DNA of 64,000 nucleotides from Geminicoccus harenae (GTDB lineage Bacteria; Pseudomonadota; Alphaproteobacteria; Geminicoccales; Geminicoccaceae). The translations under genes and the position numbers were made by a program. The notes under the pieces were generated by a model. The model did no database searches, was not told the DNA's origin, and saw only the letters and a list, made by a program, of their open reading frames with translations. The first letter of the stretch is position 1. Each line of letters starts with the position of its first letter. The stretch covers positions 1-64,000 of the forward strand of contig NZ_JABGCL010000008.1 of NCBI RefSeq assembly GCF_019800005.1, given 5' to 3'. Positions 62,841-64,000 of this stretch are shown here, piece after piece.

Positions 62841-63563
62841 ATGGCCGAGACCGACGCGACCGGGCCCGGCCCGGTCCGTCGCCAGATCTGGGGCCGGCGG
62901 CAGGGCCCGGGCCTCAAGCCCGCCCGCCGCCAGCTCCTGGACGAGCGGCTCCCGGCACTGCGGATCACGCTGCCCGAGCAGGGCCGGCTCGATCCGGCGG
63001 CGCTGTTTTCCCGGCCGATGCAGGGCTTCCGGCTGGAGATCGGCTTCGGCGGCGGCGAGCATCTGGCCGCCCAGGCCAAGGCCCACCCCGAGCTGGGGTT
63101 CCTGGGCGTCGAACCGTTCCTGGACGGCGTGGGCAAGCTGGTCGCTGAGGTCGAGGCGGCCGGGCTCGACAACGTGCGGGTCCTGACCGACGACGCGCGG
63201 CTGCTCCTGCTTGTGCTGCAGGATCGCTGCCTGCAGCGCATCGACGTGCTGTTCCCCGACCCCTGGCCCAAGCTGCGCCACCACAAACGACGCATCGTGA
63301 ACCGGCAGACCGTGCCGGAGATGGCGCGGGTGCTGGTGCCGGGCGGCGAGCTGCGCCTGGCGACCGACATCACCGACTATGCCCGGTGGATGCTGGATGC
63401 CGCCCTTGCCGAGCCACGGCTGGCCTGGGCGGCGGAGCGGGCCTCGGACTGGACGGTGGCACCGCCCGACCATGTGCCCACCCGCTACCAGGCGAAAGCG
63501 GCGCGCGAGGGCCGCCGGCCGACGTTCTTGCGGTTCATTCGTGACAGCCAGCCCGTATCGTGA
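62841..63563 (+). CDS. trmB: tRNA (guanine-N7-)-methyltransferase TrmB
   Basis: 240 residues from ATG 62841, two bases after metK. SAM-binding EIGFGGGEHLAAQAKAHPEL and FLGVEPF, then the family motif VLFPDPWPKLRHHKRRIVN and LRLATDITDYA. Methylates G46 in the tRNA variable loop. A long RRQ-rich N-terminus (about 40 residues) precedes the core. Confidence 0.95.
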   Translation: MAETDATGPGPVRRQIWGRRQGPGLKPARRQLLDERLPALRITLPEQGRLDPAALFSRPMQGFRLEIGFGGGEHLAAQAKAHPELGFLGVEPFLDGVGKLVAEVEAAGLDNVRVLTDDARLLLLVLQDRCLQRIDVLFPDPWPKLRHHKRRIVNRQTVPEMARVLVPGGELRLATDITDYARWMLDAALAEPRLAWAAERASDWTVAPPDHVPTRYQAKAAREGRRPTFLRFIRDSQPVS

Positions 63564-63630
63564 AAAACAAGCTCCTGCGCGGCGCCGGCGAGATCAGCGG
63601 CTGCTGCAATATTCGGCGGGGCTTGGTGCG

Positions 63631-64000
63631 ATGCTTCTACGGCCGCAAATCCCTTGCTTTGGAATTCTTGTAGCGCTGCTGCTCGGGTTTTCGTTGCCGG
63701 CACAGGCACAGGCACAGTCGGGTGATTCCATCGCACTGGCTACCTGCATGCAGACGCAGACGACGTCGGACGACGAGCAGGCCTTCAGACGCTTCCTGAT
63801 CGCTGCGCTCCAGGAAGACCAGCAAGACGTCAAGACGGAGTTCTCGAACTTCGCGTCTTCGATGATCCGTCTGGCGTTGGAATGTGGCGCGACCGTCCAG
63901 GACTTCGACAAGCCATCGGCGGAGGCCGCCTTCAGCCTCTACGGTCAGCAGATCGGTGAGAGGATCATGCAGCGTGCCATGGAAAGGGCCGGCATCATGG
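63631..64000 (+). CDS. Exported protein, cut by window edge
   Basis: 123 codons visible from ATG 63631, no stop. Residues about 8-28 are a signal peptide (CFGILVALLLGFSLPAQAQA). The mature part is helical and acidic (DSIALATCMQTQTTSDDEQA, later FRRFLIAALQEDQQDVKTEF and two Cys in all). It ends incomplete with MERAGIM. No family recognised; the two cysteines at about 37 and 84 could form a disulfide. Confidence 0.6.
   Translation, partial: MLLRPQIPCFGILVALLLGFSLPAQAQAQSGDSIALATCMQTQTTSDDEQAFRRFLIAALQEDQQDVKTEFSNFASSMIRLALECGATVQDFDKPSAEAAFSLYGQQIGERIMQRAMERAGIM

Overview
The window is GC-rich chromosomal DNA from an alphaproteobacterium, except for an AT-richer left end. Three things point there: a MucR/Ros regulator next to miaB, the run miaB-phoH-ybeY-corC-lnt-XRE regulator-metK-trmB, and many GTG/TTG starts with 4-8 base stop/start overlaps. 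A Rhodospirillales-like host is my best guess, from gene content only. I see no tRNA, rRNA, CRISPR array or complete insertion sequence.

Left edge (1-2140): the N-terminal two thirds or so of a PHP-domain plus P-loop ATPase of the TrlF type, on the minus strand and far less GC-rich than everything to its right. This looks like the end of an acquired island. From 2.1 to 19.7 kb there is a conserved hypothetical protein, a malonyl-CoA synthetase (MatB), an amidase, a degenerate 6-phosphogluconate-dehydrogenase-like protein, a tiny secreted peptide, RecQ, a fused 5-oxoprolinase, a DjlA-type co-chaperone, two unknown coupled genes, two divergent glycosyltransferases and two small exported proteins. 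The gaps at 4.5-4.76 kb and 9.28-9.77 kb carry REP-like palindromes, and the second also carries copies of a short dispersed repeat.

From 19.8 to 28 kb lies a ureide (allantoin) gene set. It has puuE-type allantoinase, allantoate amidohydrolase and an M20 amidohydrolase in one coupled operon. Next to it are a glycerate kinase, a LysE exporter, an Ldh-family (AllD-like) dehydrogenase and a secreted M28 peptidase. From 28.1 to 30.8 kb a MerR regulator and a Zn/Cd/Pb P-type ATPase share a MerR-type promoter. Two DUF4398/OmpA-like lipoproteins follow.

From 32.4 to 42.5 kb a branched-chain amino acid/amide/urea type ABC transporter (livG-livF-binding protein-livH-livM) is divergent from a complete urease cluster, ureE-ureF-ureAB(fused)-ureC-ureG-ureD. 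The urease alpha subunit is divergent: all metal ligands and the main catalytic histidines are kept, but the mobile flap is rewritten. With the allantoin genes this suggests nitrogen scavenging from purines, urea or related amides, for which GlnD (46 kb) would be the PII-level sensor. A RHH/MazF-like toxin-antitoxin pair with a frameshifted toxin follows urease.

From 43.4 kb to the end the content is core: MscS channel, an isolated ccmD, glnD, murJ, trpS, a DUF2333 gene, a NifU-type scaffold, tsaB-rimI, tusA, mucR, miaB, phoH, ybeY, corC, lnt, an XRE regulator, metK with a repeat-bearing leader, trmB and the start of a secreted protein cut by the window edge.
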